Assembly: GCF_002102475.1 (NCBI RefSeq)
Contig: NZ_MSQD01000001.1
Span: 248,001 to 312,000 of the forward strand
Length of the DNA: 64,000 bases
Reading direction: 5' to 3'
Source: Thermoanaerobacterium sp. PSU-2
GTDB lineage: Bacteria; Bacillota; Thermoanaerobacteria; Thermoanaerobacterales; Thermoanaerobacteraceae
In this document: piece by piece, positions 1 to 7,996 of the stretch
Layout of the letters: every line of letters starts with the position of its first letter
Numbering within the stretch: the stretch's first letter is position 1
Program-made: the position numbers and the translations under genes
Notes under the pieces: generated by a model
What the model was told of the DNA's origin: nothing
The model's input: the letters and a program-made list of their open reading frames with translations, nothing else
Database searches by the model: none

Positions 1-1
1 A

Positions 2-346
2 TACAATATAAATGACCTTTTAGAAGAGCTTAGAGTCATGGGCTATCCAAATATTGCAGATGTAGAGTATGCAATATTGGAGACAAATGGCTGCTTAAGC
101 GTAATACCAAAAGTCGATAAAAGACCTGTAACACCTAATGACTTAAATCTGACACCACAATACGAAGGACTACCTCTTCCTGTAATAATAGACGGAAAAA
201 TAATAGAAAAAAACATGGAAATAGCAAATGTGGATATGAATTGGCTTAATGAACAATTGAAGATGTGGAATATAAGCAGCGTAGATAATGTAATACTGGC
301 ATCACTTGACCCCAATAACGTATTGACAGTTTACAAGAAGGAGTGA
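2..346 (+). CDS. DUF421 (YetF-like) membrane protein, C-terminal part
   Basis: The gene is cut by the left edge of the window; the frame is open from base 2 and ends at a TGA at 344-346. The visible 114 residues contain the conserved DUF421 stretch around 'VEYAILETNG' followed by 'LSV' and a proline-rich loop, matching the soluble C-terminal domain of YetF/YkjA-type proteins. The membrane helices would lie upstream of the window. DUF421 proteins are inner-membrane proteins of poorly defined function. The next gene, DUF4363, starts a few bases later behind a Shine-Dalgarno that overlaps this gene's last codons, so the two are probably co-transcribed and translationally coupled. Confidence 0.85.
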   Translation, partial: YNINDLLEELRVMGYPNIADVEYAILETNGCLSVIPKVDKRPVTPNDLNLTPQYEGLPLPVIIDGKIIEKNMEIANVDMNWLNEQLKMWNISSVDNVILASLDPNNVLTVYKKE

Positions 347-354
347 TACATGAA

Positions 355-738
355 ATGAAGCACGTGATTCCATTGATTGCAGCCATAACTGTCTTAATAA
401 TACTTGTAGACGTAGCTTCGTACAACTACTTATATACTTCATCCAACAGCATGGAAAAAAAGCTTGAAGTTATAGAACAAAACATAAAGAGTGAAAAATG
501 GATGAGTGCCAAAACAAATGCTGATGATTTAGAAAAAACTTGGGGAAAAGTAAGCAACAAATGGGCAATTTTGGTTGAGCACAGAGAAATAGACGACATT
601 GATATGAGTCTTTCAAAGCTTAAAAGCTTTATCGAAACCAAAGACAAAGATTTAAGCCTATCAGAGCTTAAAACATTGAAAGAACTTTATAGCCACATAC
701 CATCAAATGAGAAGCTGACACTTGAAAACATACTATAA
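355..738 (+). CDS. DUF4363 family membrane-anchored protein
   Basis: A 127-residue protein with one N-terminal hydrophobic segment (about residues 5-23) and a charged, mostly helical extracytoplasmic domain. Length and pattern fit the DUF4363 family, commonly found next to DUF421 genes in Clostridia, as here. I start it at the ATG at 355 because AAGGAG at 338-343 is well placed for it; an in-frame GTG at 343 would overlap the Shine-Dalgarno itself. No enzymatic motif is visible. A hairpin terminator follows immediately, so this is the last gene of the unit. Function is unknown. Confidence 0.75.
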   Translation: MKHVIPLIAAITVLIILVDVASYNYLYTSSNSMEKKLEVIEQNIKSEKWMSAKTNADDLEKTWGKVSNKWAILVEHREIDDIDMSLSKLKSFIETKDKDLSLSELKTLKELYSHIPSNEKLTLENIL

Positions 739-764
739 AGACCCGGACTCCCCGGGTCTTTATA
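734..764. terminator. Bidirectional hairpin terminator
   Basis: A perfect 13-bp stem (734-746 with 752-764) and a 5-base loop lie between two convergent genes. Both flanks are A/T-rich, so it can serve both the DUF4363 unit and the gene on the minus strand. Confidence 0.75.
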
Positions 765-773
765 GTTTACAAA

Positions 774-1943
774 TTAATTTTGTGCTGGAACTGTCAACTC
801 TTTCGCGTTTTTAGCATCGTCAGGCAACACCACGTTGACATTTCCATTTATATTCGAGTAAACCATTGAGCCGCTTACCATTTCCCATTTCAATGGTATC
901 TCGACTCCTCCAATTTTTGCTCCTTGCTTATAAACGATTTTTACAATCATATCAAGCTTAGACACCTGATTTGTAGTTGCGTCTATATAATAAACACTTC
1001 TTCCATACGCTCCATCGACTAAATCGCTGTACTTCATACCATTCAAAATACTTCCAAGGCCAAGAGCATTTACTAAATCATCAATTTTTGACATATCCGT
1101 AATTTTAGTGTATGCATATACCACATCTACCGCTTTTCCGTTTAAATAGCTTGTACCAGCATATCTATAAAGTACGTCTTTGCTGAAGAGATTATTTTGT
1201 TGTTGCAATTTTTCCAAGTTCATGATGTTTGACATACCTGGAACCGTCATATAGCTCCACTGACCATCAGGTGATTTTACATAAACCTTATCGCCCATCA
1301 TGTACTCTTCTACATCCATTGAGCCTTCATTTGGAATAGTCATGCTAATCGATTCATGGATTCCTTGGTCTAAATTGAAATCAGCATAAACTTGTGTAGA
1401 AACTGTATCAAATGGCAATGCAACACCATTGTTAAAGCCGATGGCAATTTTCATATTGCCACTTATGCTGCCACTCTTCATTGTAGAATTCTTGCTGCTA
1501 TCTATCATATCTTTAACTTTATCGTAATTGTCGAATATATTTGACAATAACTGCTGCCCTTCATCTTCTGTTACTTTATCATTTAGAGAAACATCTTGAG
1601 GAATCAAGCCTTCTTCTAAGGCATATACGTATTCAGGCCCTTCTATCTGATGCGCATCTATCATCGATAGTCCATAAAATCTGCTTAATATGGTAGCAAC
1701 CTGCTGGTAAGTGATTGGATCTGAAAGCATCAAATTTCCTTTGCCATCGCCTTCTAATATATGGTTGCTTTTCACATACTGAGAGATATCCTGTCCAGAT
1801 AAATCAATCCCATATCCCTTTACAAGATCATTTACAAACTCCTGTCTCGTCATGTATGATGGCGACGGCTGCGCTGCTAAACCAAACACTGGAATAGCTG
1901 CAACCAGCATAACTGATAAAAAGAAAGAAACAAACTTTTTCAC
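774..1943 (-). CDS. Secreted protein with SLH-like N-terminus and lipoprotein-like C-terminal domain
   Basis: 389 residues with a clear signal peptide (about 1-24, Ala-X-Ala-like cleavage near residue 24). Residues about 30-135 resemble degenerate S-layer-homology repeats ('TRQEFVNDLVKGYGI', 'PITYQQVATILSRFYGL'). The rest (about 150-385) is beta-rich with alternating short strands, like secreted LolA/LppX or DUF6612-type domains; that comparison is tentative. The start is a GTG with AAGGAGG seven bases upstream. It is transcribed alone, converging on the DUF4363 gene. An S-layer-associated or wall-bound role is inferred from the N-terminal repeats; no enzyme motif is seen. Confidence 0.6.
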   Translation of the reverse strand: MKKFVSFFLSVMLVAAIPVFGLAAQPSPSYMTRQEFVNDLVKGYGIDLSGQDISQYVKSNHILEGDGKGNLMLSDPITYQQVATILSRFYGLSMIDAHQIEGPEYVYALEEGLIPQDVSLNDKVTEDEGQQLLSNIFDNYDKVKDMIDSSKNSTMKSGSISGNMKIAIGFNNGVALPFDTVSTQVYADFNLDQGIHESISMTIPNEGSMDVEEYMMGDKVYVKSPDGQWSYMTVPGMSNIMNLEKLQQQNNLFSKDVLYRYAGTSYLNGKAVDVVYAYTKITDMSKIDDLVNALGLGSILNGMKYSDLVDGAYGRSVYYIDATTNQVSKLDMIVKIVYKQGAKIGGVEIPLKWEMVSGSMVYSNINGNVNVVLPDDAKNAKELTVPAQN

Positions 1944-2038
1944 AATAACCCCTCCTTGACTTGTTTGTTAATTTTCAATCAGTTATATTTTACCACTTTA
2001 CCATATTCTAATCAATAAAAATTTTCTAAATTTTTGAA

Positions 2039-2617
2039 TCACAGATTGCCTTTTAGCCCTATCTCATCCGCTACACTTCTCATTCCTATTATGGTTTCTT
2101 CTATCACTTTATCTAAGTCCATGTTAAGCATTTTTGCACCTTCTTCTATGACGTCCCTGTTGACACCTGCTGCAAAACTTTTTTGCTTCCACTTTTTCTT
2201 TACAGATTTCACCTCTAAATCAAGTATGCTTTTGCTGGGGCGCATAAGCGCTGTAGCTGTAATAAGTCCTGTCAGCTCATCAATTGTGTACAAAACTTTT
2301 TCCATTTTATGTACCGGTTCTACATCCGAGCACAATTTCCATCCATGGCTTTCTATTGCATGAATGTATTCTTCAGGCCATCCATGCTCCTTTAATATTT
2401 CTCTTACTTTCTTGCAATGCTCATTTGGATACATCTCATAGTCAAGGTCATGCAAAAGTCCTATGATGCCCCACTTTTCTTGGTCCTCACCAAAAAGCTC
2501 AGCAAAATGTCTCATAACCGCCTCAACAGCCAACGCATGTGTGATAAGGCTTTCACTTTTGTTGTACTCCTTTAATAACTTATAAGCTTCATCCCTATTA
2601 ATTAAAGCATTCTCCAT
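2039..2617 (-). CDS. HD-domain hydrolase (HDIG type)
   Basis: 192 residues with an HD-superfamily metal site: the early His in 'SLITHALAVEAVMRHFA' (about residue 21), the paired 'GLLHDLDYE' about 33 residues later, and later His residues ('HIHAIESHGW' region). This layout is typical of small bacterial HDIG proteins, usually phosphohydrolases. I use the ATG at 2617, preceded by AGAGGG; an upstream extension to 2710 has no ribosome binding site and runs into the neighbouring gene. Substrate cannot be told from sequence. Confidence 0.75.
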   Translation of the reverse strand: MENALINRDEAYKLLKEYNKSESLITHALAVEAVMRHFAELFGEDQEKWGIIGLLHDLDYEMYPNEHCKKVREILKEHGWPEEYIHAIESHGWKLCSDVEPVHKMEKVLYTIDELTGLITATALMRPSKSILDLEVKSVKKKWKQKSFAAGVNRDVIEEGAKMLNMDLDKVIEETIIGMRSVADEIGLKGNL

Positions 2618-2699
2618 AATGAATACCCTCTTTCGTATGATATTATTTTTAAATAGAATTATACCACAATGAGGGACGTTATCAAAACAGCATGGCTTA

Positions 2700-3122
2700 T
2701 CATACGCCAATGTACCTGCTTATTATATCCACATATTTGCTAAAATCCTCTATTGCCATTTTGACACTGTTGTACACAATTTTATCATCAATTTTTTCAT
2801 ACTGGTGCACTAGTCTATTCCTCAAACCAGAAGCTGGAGCTATCTTAACCGCAAAGTCCACATCCAGAATTCCAATTTCGCTCAAATCAATAAACGAATT
2901 GAAATAATCCGAAGCAGGCGGTCTTTTTAAATACGCAAGAATCATATTATTTATATCTAAAGCTAAATCTACTATTAATTGCAATAACCTTTCAATAGCA
3001 TATTTCAGTTTAATGTCATGCACATATTCCTCGTATGTACACGAAGACAACTGCTTTAACTCATTTATATGTTCTAACATTCTAACTAATTTTTCTTGTA
3101 TCACTTGAAATGTATCACCCAT
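2700..3122 (-). CDS. hepT: HepT-like HEPN RNase toxin (DUF86)
   Basis: A 140-residue all-helical HEPN/DUF86 protein. The hallmark RX4HXY motif is intact as R-NRLV-H-Q-Y near residue 107, the catalytic RNase motif of HepT toxins. The partner gene encoding an MNT nucleotidyltransferase lies immediately upstream with a one-base gap. The ATG at 3122 is chosen because AGGGG sits eight bases upstream; the GTG at 3131 is too close to that site. In characterised systems (established knowledge) HepT cleaves RNA and MntA neutralises it by AMPylating the Tyr of this motif. Chromosomal copies like this may be active or domesticated. Confidence 0.85.
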   Translation of the reverse strand: MGDTFQVIQEKLVRMLEHINELKQLSSCTYEEYVHDIKLKYAIERLLQLIVDLALDINNMILAYLKRPPASDYFNSFIDLSEIGILDVDFAVKIAPASGLRNRLVHQYEKIDDKIVYNSVKMAIEDFSKYVDIISRYIGV

Positions 3123-3123
3123 T

Positions 3124-3606
3124 TTATTCACCCCTCAACAATTTATCTATTTCTTTTCTCAGATACTGTCTCCTTTGCTCTCTCAAAAACTGAGTATCAG
3201 CATATCTGAAAGATGCATAACACTTAAATTCCACAAAATCATCTGATGAGCCGTAAAGGGGCTTCCCATATTTTGCAATCTGATATAAAAGCAATGGATC
3301 GGCCTTTTTTATATTGACGAGATCCACTTTCTCAGTTCTAAAATATAAAGATAAATTTAAAAGCAAATTCATCTCTTCATCGTACGATAATAGCTCATAG
3401 CTTTCAAAAGCCAGATCTATATCGCTGTTTTCATGATTTAAGCCTTTTGCATAAGAGCCAAACAAAATCAAAAGCTTTAAATTGAATTTTTTTGCTATTG
3501 CCTCAATCTCATCATTATTGTCAAAAAGTAATTTTTTATCTATTTTATCCAAACTAACACTTCCTATCGGCAGAATCATTCGTAATATTCTAAATTTTAA
3601 ATCCAT
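3124..3606 (-). CDS. mntA: MntA-like minimal nucleotidyltransferase antitoxin
   Basis: 160 residues with the minimal nucleotidyltransferase signature GSX10DXD intact: 'GSYAKGLNHENSDIDLAFE' at about residues 52-70, giving the two metal-binding Asp residues. This places it in the MNT half of HEPN/MNT toxin-antitoxin systems. It precedes hepT by one base, so antitoxin is made first. The first 25 residues before the domain are less conserved and the ribosome site for the ATG at 3606 is weak, so an internal start is possible. Confidence 0.85.
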   Translation of the reverse strand: MDLKFRILRMILPIGSVSLDKIDKKLLFDNNDEIEAIAKKFNLKLLILFGSYAKGLNHENSDIDLAFESYELLSYDEEMNLLLNLSLYFRTEKVDLVNIKKADPLLLYQIAKYGKPLYGSSDDFVEFKCYASFRYADTQFLREQRRQYLRKEIDKLLRGE

Positions 3607-3742
3607 CTTTTACAATTAAATCTTACCATTTTCCATGTATACAATCAATAAATTCGTTGCTATATTAGATGAAATTTTACCATACAAATCTTAAGACAAG
3701 CAAATTTTCTTGACTTTATCGAATCAAAGTGCTATTTTTATT

Positions 3743-3830
3743 ATGATGGTATCCCGAGTGGAACCATACATGATGTTAAAATTTTAAAAGTTTATACCTC
3801 GCCAGGATCATATGACCGGGACGGGAGATA
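3743..3830 (+). promoter_or_regulatory. Pantothenate operon leader: tandem hairpins with bulged adenosines (pan-motif-like)
   Basis: Two stem-loops precede the pan genes. Hairpin 1 (3743-3771) pairs 3743-3750 with 3763-3771 and 3752-3754 with 3760-3762, leaving A3751 and A3768 unpaired. Hairpin 2 (3793-3830) closes on the loop at 3810-3813 and leaves A3807, A3821 and A3826 bulged. Tandem hairpins with two bulged adenosines in front of panB/panC/panD are the described features of the 'pan' RNA motif of Firmicutes. The base pairing was read by eye; the family assignment is from memory of the motif. The 3607-3742 stretch upstream holds nothing else I can name. Confidence 0.65.
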
Positions 3831-3845
3831 AGATGGTGTATTATG

Positions 3846-3868
3846 CCTTCCGTGCGGAAGGTTTTTTT
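3846..3868 (+). terminator. Intrinsic terminator in the pan leader (possible attenuator)
   Basis: A 7-bp GC-rich stem (3846-3852 with 3855-3861) with a 2-base loop is followed by seven T residues. It lies between the leader hairpins and panG, so it could attenuate the operon. Confidence 0.75.
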
Positions 3869-3869
3869 G

Positions 3870-3892
3870 TTATCTCCCACATTTGAAGGGAG
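3870..3892 (+). promoter_or_regulatory. Possible Shine-Dalgarno-sequestering hairpin before panG
   Basis: CTCCC (3874-3878) can pair with GGGAG (3888-3892), the ribosome binding site of panG. The same upstream strand, 3870-3878, is a perfect 9-base complement of 3823-3831, which is the 3' arm of leader hairpin 2. The two pairings exclude each other, so the leader could switch ribosome access. This is inferred from complementarity only. Confidence 0.45.
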
Positions 3893-3902
3893 TGTTGTTT
3901 AA

Positions 3903-4748
3903 ATGAAAGTAGGTTTCATAGGTGCAGGAAAAATAGGCACAGGTTTAGGTATTTTATTGTCACATTCTTCAATAAAAGTCTCTGGATATCTAAGTCGAAA
4001 TGTAAATTCATCATTGAACGCATCATCACTTACAAATTCTGCTGCTTTTTCAAAATATGAAGACATTATAAACGCATCAGATGTAATCATAATAAGCACA
4101 AAAGACGACTGTATAAAATCTATCGTGGAAGAAATCCTGAAACACAAATCTATTATAAACAATAAAATCTTTGTCCACTTAAGCGGCTCAATATCTATTG
4201 ATGTACTAAAGCCTCTTAAAAAATATGGACACACGATGGTCATACACCCGATTCAAACATGCCCATCAATAAAAGCTGCCGTCTCTCTGCTTCCCGAAAG
4301 TTACTTTACAATTGAAGGAGATGACATTGCTGTAAATGTCGGAATAAGTATAACTAAAGCAATAGGAGCAAAGCCAATAGTAATTAATGGCATTAATAAA
4401 CCCCTTTATCACGCAGCATGTGTCATAGCATCAAATTACCTTGTTACACTTGTAAAAGCTGCCAATGAACTTTTAAAAGCTTCTGGATTTCCTTTTGACA
4501 AACATCCAGATCTGCTTTTACCGCTTATAAATGGAACTTTGAAGAACATAAGTGAAAGAGGATGTGATGCATCATTGTCAGGTCCTATTGCCAGATGCGA
4601 CATAGAAACGGTCAAAAAACATGTGGAAAACATAAACGATGATGAAATTTTAAAACTATACAAAGCCATGGGAAATACCACAATAAGACTTTTTAAAGGC
4701 TCAAGTGATGAGAAAATATCGGAATTGGAGGAGATATTTAATGAATGA
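3903..4748 (+). CDS. panG: Rossmann/DUF2520 ketopantoate reductase, PanG-like
   Basis: 281 residues. The N-terminus has a nucleotide-binding Rossmann motif '[13 protein letters not shown]' (residues 4-16) and a second conserved block '[11 protein letters not shown]' near residue 93; the C-terminal half (from about 165) is helical, as in DUF2520 proteins. It is the first gene of the pantothenate operon and overlaps panB by 8 bases. panB, panC and panD follow but no canonical panE/ilvC is present in the window, so this gene is best placed as the ketopantoate reductase (2-dehydropantoate to pantoate, NAD(P)H). PanG of this family is a described alternative to PanE. The match to family and context is seen; activity is inferred. 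Confidence 0.75.
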   Translation: MKVGFIGAGKIGTGLGILLSHSSIKVSGYLSRNVNSSLNASSLTNSAAFSKYEDIINASDVIIISTKDDCIKSIVEEILKHKSIINNKIFVHLSGSISIDVLKPLKKYGHTMVIHPIQTCPSIKAAVSLLPESYFTIEGDDIAVNVGISITKAIGAKPIVINGINKPLYHAACVIASNYLVTLVKAANELLKASGFPFDKHPDLLLPLINGTLKNISERGCDASLSGPIARCDIETVKKHVENINDDEILKLYKAMGNTTIRLFKGSSDEKISELEEIFNE

Positions 4749-5565
4749 TAAAATAACAGTTTCTACTCTAAAGAAATTAAAAAAAGATGGCATAAAGATA
4801 ACTGCATTGACTGCCTATGATTATCCGACAGCAAAGATATTGGATGAATGCGGTATTCATTTTATACTTGTAGGCGATTCTCTCGGCATGACAGTATTAG
4901 GATATGATAGTACCATACCTGTCACAATGGATGACATGGTACACCACACAAAGGCTGTCACAAAAGCAGTAAAAAATGCTTTTGTTGTGGCTGATATGCC
5001 TTTCATGTCTTACAACATATCTAAAGAAGATGCACTTAAAAATGCTGCTCGCCTTTTGTCTGAAGGAGGCGCACAAGCCGTAAAGCTGGAATGCGGCATC
5101 GAAATAGCTGAAACAGTAAAGGCAATCGTGAATGCCGGCATTCCAGTAGTAGGTCACATAGGCCTCACACCTCAATCTGTAAACAAATTAGGTGGATACA
5201 AGGTTCAAGGCAAGGATGATAAAACAGCATCAAAGTTAAAAAACGATGCAAAATCATTAGAAGATGCCGGTATCTGCGCTCTTGTCTTAGAATGCGTACC
5301 GATGGATCTGGCAAAAGAAATCACTGAATCTCTGTCAATACCTACAATAGGCATCGGAGCAGGGCCATACTGCGATGGTCAGATACTTGTATTTCACGAT
5401 ATGCTGGGGCTTACACAGGGGCATAAGCCAAAATTCGTAAAGCAGTACGCAAACATCAGCCAAATAATAAAAGATGCCGTAGGAAGCTATATATCAGATG
5501 TCCAAAATCAATCCTTCCCAACTGATGAATACTCATTTGCTAATAGAAAGAGTGATGAAAAATGA
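4741..5565 (+). CDS. panB: 3-methyl-2-oxobutanoate hydroxymethyltransferase
   Basis: 274 residues, the normal length for PanB. It transfers a hydroxymethyl group from 5,10-methylene-THF to 2-oxoisovalerate, giving ketopantoate, the first step of pantothenate synthesis in the cytosol. Conserved blocks visible: '[10 protein letters not shown]' (22-31), 'VGDSLGM' (44-50), 'KLECG' and 'GHIGLTPQS' in the middle, and '[14 protein letters not shown]' near residue 206. The ATG at 4741 is preceded by GGAGGAG. It overlaps panG by 8 bases and panC by 4, so the genes are translationally coupled. Confidence 0.95.
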   Translation: MNDKITVSTLKKLKKDGIKITALTAYDYPTAKILDECGIHFILVGDSLGMTVLGYDSTIPVTMDDMVHHTKAVTKAVKNAFVVADMPFMSYNISKEDALKNAARLLSEGGAQAVKLECGIEIAETVKAIVNAGIPVVGHIGLTPQSVNKLGGYKVQGKDDKTASKLKNDAKSLEDAGICALVLECVPMDLAKEITESLSIPTIGIGAGPYCDGQILVFHDMLGLTQGHKPKFVKQYANISQIIKDAVGSYISDVQNQSFPTDEYSFANRKSDEK

Positions 5566-6413
5566 TGGTCGTTGAAAAGATACAAGATGTCAGAGAAATC
5601 ATAAAGTCGCAAAAGAAGCAAAATAAAAAGATAGGGCTTGTGCCAACCATGGGCTATCTTCATGATGGGCACCTTTCCCTCATAAAAAAAGCTAAAGAAA
5701 ATTCGGACTTCGTATGTGCCAGCATATTTGTAAATCCAATCCAATTTGGACCAAACGAAGATTATGACAAATATCCAAGAGATGTTGAAAGGGACATTAA
5801 ACTGTTGGAAAATCAAGGTTGCGATCTTGTTTTTATACCATCGGTAGAAGAAATGTATCCAGACGAAAGGCTTACGACAATAACCGTAAGGAAAATCACA
5901 GACAAGCTTTGCGGTGCATATAGACCAGGACATTTCGACGGCGTATGCACTGTAGTGGCAAAACTTTTTAATATATTTACGCCAGATATAGCAGTATTCG
6001 GCCAAAAGGACGCTCAGCAAGTAGCTGTAATAAAGAAAATGGTGGAAGACTTAAATATACCAGTCGAAATAATTGCATCGCCTATAGTAAGGGATGAAGA
6101 CGGATTAGCACTAAGTTCAAGGAATACTTACTTAACTGATGAGGAAAGACGTGCAGCACTAATTTTAAACAAGTCACTAAAAGAAGCAGAAAAACTCCTT
6201 GTATCTGGAGAAAGAAGTGCAGAAAAAATCTTAGATGCTGTGAGAAAAACTTTAGAAGATGAGCCTCAATGTAAAGTACAGTACGTCTTATGTGTTGACC
6301 CTGATACGTTGGATGACCTAAACACTATAGGTGATAAAGCATTGATTGCAATTGCATGTTATATAGGAAATACGAGATTGATTGACAATCTACTATGGGG
6401 TGTTGATGAATAA
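5562..6413 (+). CDS. panC: Pantothenate synthetase (pantoate-beta-alanine ligase)
   Basis: 283 residues, standard PanC length. It joins pantoate and beta-alanine with ATP. The nucleotidyltransferase HIGH-type site is seen as 'HDGHLSL' near residue 34, preceded by 'LVPTMGYLH'; '[18 protein letters not shown]' and the late 'ALSSRNTYL' complete the family signature. The start ATGATG overlaps the end of panB by 4 bases, so either ATG (5562 or 5565) is possible. The stop overlaps the panD start by one base. Confidence 0.95.
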   Translation: MMVVEKIQDVREIIKSQKKQNKKIGLVPTMGYLHDGHLSLIKKAKENSDFVCASIFVNPIQFGPNEDYDKYPRDVERDIKLLENQGCDLVFIPSVEEMYPDERLTTITVRKITDKLCGAYRPGHFDGVCTVVAKLFNIFTPDIAVFGQKDAQQVAVIKKMVEDLNIPVEIIASPIVRDEDGLALSSRNTYLTDEERRAALILNKSLKEAEKLLVSGERSAEKILDAVRKTLEDEPQCKVQYVLCVDPDTLDDLNTIGDKALIAIACYIGNTRLIDNLLWGVDE

Positions 6414-6766
6414 TGCAGCGATTTATGATGAAATCTAAAATTCACAGAGCAACCGTCACAGATGCAAACCTAAACTACATGGGCTCTATAACTATTGACA
6501 AGAGATTAATGGATCTTGCCGACATTTTGCCCGGGGAAAAAGTGCAGATCGTTAATAACAACAACGGTGCAAGATTCGAAACGTACGTCATAGAAGGAGA
6601 AGAAGATTCAGGCACTGTATGTTTAAACGGTGCTGCAGCAAGACTTTGCGTCCCCGGTGATATTGTGATCATAATTTCATATGCAATGATGGATGATGAA
6701 GAAGCTAAAACTTATAAGCCGAAAGTAGTATTTGTTGACGAAAAAAATAGGCCTTTAAAAGATTAA
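6413..6766 (+). CDS. panD: Aspartate 1-decarboxylase precursor
   Basis: 117 residues. PanD is a pyruvoyl enzyme that decarboxylates aspartate to beta-alanine. The self-cleavage site Gly24-Ser25 is present in '[10 protein letters not shown]', exactly at the usual position, which supports the start at 6413 over the ATGs at 6425 and 6428. '[12 protein letters not shown]' and 'CLNGAAAR' are the other conserved blocks. It completes the panGBCD operon and is followed by a hairpin terminator. Confidence 0.95.
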   Translation: MQRFMMKSKIHRATVTDANLNYMGSITIDKRLMDLADILPGEKVQIVNNNNGARFETYVIEGEEDSGTVCLNGAAARLCVPGDIVIIISYAMMDDEEAKTYKPKVVFVDEKNRPLKD

Positions 6767-6773
6767 AAATTTA

Positions 6774-6808
6774 AAAAGAGCAGTGTAATTTCAATACATT
6801 GCTCTTTT
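6774..6808. terminator. Bidirectional terminator between panD and the CapA-like gene
   Basis: A 14-base stem (6774-6787 with 6795-6808, one G-T pair) with a 7-base loop, A-rich on the left and T-rich on the right. It overlaps the last codon of the convergent minus-strand gene. Confidence 0.75.
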
Positions 6809-7883
6809 ATTTAATTTCATTTGATAAATCCGCAATCTTTTTCAATACCCTTTCTTTTTCGCTGCCTTCTAATATGACGGGTCTAAAATCATTCCGATCT
6901 TTTAAAGAGGAAATCGATATAGGTATTAAATTCATGTTTGATAAACTGATTAGTCTTTTTGAATTATCAAACGTAAAAGACTGTTGAAAGATGAATGCAT
7001 CTTTGTCTGATGGGTTTCTGTTGCCGCCAAAGATGAAATTGCCTAAAGAATAGACTATGTACTTGCCATTGTATCTTTCTATGCCCTCTATCACATGAGG
7101 GTGTGTGCCCAAAACAAGATCTGCTCCTTCATCAACTGCATAATGTCCTAATGCTACCTGTATCTTATTGGGATAGTACTTTCCCTCATCACCCCAGTGA
7201 AAGCATACGATGACTAAATTGGTTTGCCTTTTCATATCCTGAATATCTTCTCTTATTTGCTTTTTCAAATCTTCAGGAAAGCTCCAACCTGTATAACCTA
7301 AAACTCCTACTTTTATTCCTTTGATTTCCTTTATGTACTTATACCCATATCCAAAATAGCCTATTCCTGCTTTTTTAAGGGTATAAACTGTATCATCAAA
7401 TCCTTGCCTTCCATAGTCAAAAGAATGGTTATTGGCCAAATTTACAGCATCAACACCACCATCTTTTAATATATTTACATAAATGGGATTGCCTCTAAAC
7501 TTGTACTCTTTGTCGGCCTCTTTTGAAGCATTTGTCAACGTCCCTTCTAAATTGACTATTGTCATGTCATCATTTGTAAAGATGCTTTTCACATTTTGAG
7601 TAAAATACCCGTAATCGCCACTGTGCTTTTGAAACTCTGCGTCAAATGTGTACTCTTTGCCAAAGCTTTCGTCAGATCCCAGCGTCGTATCACCTGCAGC
7701 GCTTATGGTAATTTTTATCGGAGCATTATTTACATTTTTATCATCTATCGATGCTATCTGCTTTAGATTATCATTGCCAACTTTAGAGGTTTCTTGTATG
7801 ATGCCGTTTTTACCCATTGTCACCTCATACGATATAAAAAATGCAGCTATCATCACAAGTACAGAAATTATAAATTTTTTCAC
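6807..7883 (-). CDS. CapA-family putative metallophosphatase (membrane-anchored)
   Basis: About 358 residues. An N-terminal hydrophobic anchor (about 4-22) is followed by a CapA/PgsA-type metallophosphoesterase-like domain: 'AAGDTTLGSDESFG', 'VNLEGTLTN', 'NLANNHSFDYG', 'VCFHWGDEG', 'LVLGTHPHVIEG' and 'YSLGNFIFGG' are the usual metal-site blocks. CapA proteins are linked to poly-gamma-glutamate capsules, but no pgs/cap genes lie nearby, so the substrate is unknown. I start at the GTG at 7883, eight bases from AAGGGG; the GTG at 7892 directly abuts that site. Confidence 0.8.
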   Translation of the reverse strand: MKKFIISVLVMIAAFFISYEVTMGKNGIIQETSKVGNDNLKQIASIDDKNVNNAPIKITISAAGDTTLGSDESFGKEYTFDAEFQKHSGDYGYFTQNVKSIFTNDDMTIVNLEGTLTNASKEADKEYKFRGNPIYVNILKDGGVDAVNLANNHSFDYGRQGFDDTVYTLKKAGIGYFGYGYKYIKEIKGIKVGVLGYTGWSFPEDLKKQIREDIQDMKRQTNLVIVCFHWGDEGKYYPNKIQVALGHYAVDEGADLVLGTHPHVIEGIERYNGKYIVYSLGNFIFGGNRNPSDKDAFIFQQSFTFDNSKRLISLSNMNLIPISISSLKDRNDFRPVILEGSEKERVLKKIADLSNEIK

Positions 7884-7961
7884 AATGCCCACCCCTTTTA
7901 TCCCATGTATAATTATATAATATTTTACAAATAAGTAATAATTAATAAATTATAAAATTTA

Positions 7962-7993
7962 TAAAAAAATATGGCGCACACTATGTACGCCAC
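7962..7993 (-). terminator. Terminator after tyrS
   Basis: On the minus strand, GGCG (with flanking T/A pairs) at 7988-7992 pairs with its complement at 7972-7976, and a run of seven T residues follows. It sits directly downstream of the tyrS stop. Confidence 0.65.
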
Positions 7994-7996
7994 ACA

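Noticed and set aside
5508-6020. A 170-codon minus-strand frame across panB/panC.
   Set aside because: It is rich in Tyr, Phe and Cys and opposite to two certain genes; a shadow.
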